The notes under the pieces: model-generated
Seen by the model: the letters and a program-made list of their open reading frames with translations, nothing else
Told to the model about the DNA's origin: nothing
Databases searched by the model: none
Translations under genes and position numbers: made by a program
In this document: positions 63,834 through 64,000 of the stretch, piece after piece
Layout: the number at the start of each line of letters is the position of its first letter
Position numbering within the stretch: the stretch's first letter is position 1
Origin: Bacillus sp. SD088
Lineage (GTDB): Bacteria; Bacillota; Bacilli; Bacillales; Bacillaceae_C
DNA: 64,000 nucleotides
NCBI RefSeq assembly: GCF_017355205.1
Contig: NZ_JADIJK010000009.1
Coordinates: forward strand, 1-64,000
Direction: 5' to 3'

Positions 63834-64000
63834 TTATTTCTCTTGCTGCTCATCTTTATCCTGTTTTTCCTCTTTCGGCAGAAATTCAAATATTTCCCCT
63901 GACCGAATCGTATCTGATAATCGTCCTAACCATTTATAATATATCTTTGACTCCTCAAATAGCTCGATATATTCTTTGGCTATATCCTTAGTCTCAGCTG
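63834..64000 (-). CDS. 3' end of an unrecognised gene (partial at window edge)
   Basis: A minus-strand frame runs from the right edge to TAA at 63834-63836 and ends GEIFEFLPKEEKQDKDEQQEK. It begins AETKDIAKEYIELFEESK within the window. The charged, helical ending looks like real coding sequence, but I do not recognise the family. Confidence 0.6.
   Translation of the reverse strand, partial: AETKDIAKEYIELFEESKIYYKWLGRLSDTIRSGEIFEFLPKEEKQDKDEQQEK

Noticed and set aside
63650-63991. 113-codon plus-strand ORF at the right edge
   Set aside because: The opposite strand carries a better coding-like frame ending at 63834; this one looks like its shadow.
1-64000. tRNA, rRNA, riboswitch, CRISPR, insertion sequence or phage genes
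   Set aside because: No supporting sequence or ORF was found for any of these.

Overview
The window is low-GC DNA with strong AGGAGG-type ribosome binding sites, LplA/LplB/YtcP-style sugar transporters without their own ATPase, and YesM/YesN-type two-component systems. This points to Bacillota, most likely Bacillaceae; the exact genus cannot be read from the sequence. No rRNA, tRNA, transposase, phage or CRISPR was seen.

Almost the whole window is one large polysaccharide-utilization region centred on L-fucose. From left to right: (i) 286-6435, a CUT1 ABC importer (solute-binding lipoprotein plus two permeases) with a membrane-bound AraC regulator; (ii) 6845-11311, an oxidative L-fucose pathway operon (FucU-like mutarotase, FAH-family hydrolase, two short-chain dehydrogenases, a two-subunit UxaA-type dehydratase); (iii) 11457-23514, a beta-helix GH141-like protein with a PDZ domain, a GH95 fucosidase, a sulfatase, a GH29 fucosidase and a second importer; (iv) 24130-34033, four GH29 fucosidases, two solute-binding lipoproteins without permeases and a TIM-barrel isomerase-like protein; (v) 34323-41106, a MalFG-type importer with a two-component system; (vi) 41476-55009, a second isomerase-like protein, a large secreted multidomain beta-helix protein, two GH95-related enzymes, a binding protein and another two-component system; (vii) 55538-58963, two permeases and a binding protein on the plus strand; (viii) 59314-63402, an AraC-cupin regulator, a further orphan binding protein and a LacI-family regulator. 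Partial genes lie at both edges.

Working model (inference): the secreted beta-helix protein attacks a fucose-containing polymer outside the cell. Several lipoproteins capture the fragments and four permease pairs import them, powered by a shared ATPase encoded elsewhere. The glycoside hydrolases and sulfatase lack signal peptides, so they would release L-fucose in the cytoplasm. The fucose would then be oxidised to pyruvate and lactate. The window has no fucose isomerase, fuculokinase or aldolase, and no obvious fuconolactonase.

A 25-bp near-palindrome (halves TGTTAYCGGTAA and TTACNGTAACA) occurs at five minus-strand promoters, with a TTGACA-like -35 element always 17 or 18 bases from a -10 lying inside the palindrome. 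The LacI-family gene sits beside the best copy and is the likely regulator. The region also carries at least four decayed remnants of solute-binding-protein genes and two Bacillaceae-like intergenic repeats.
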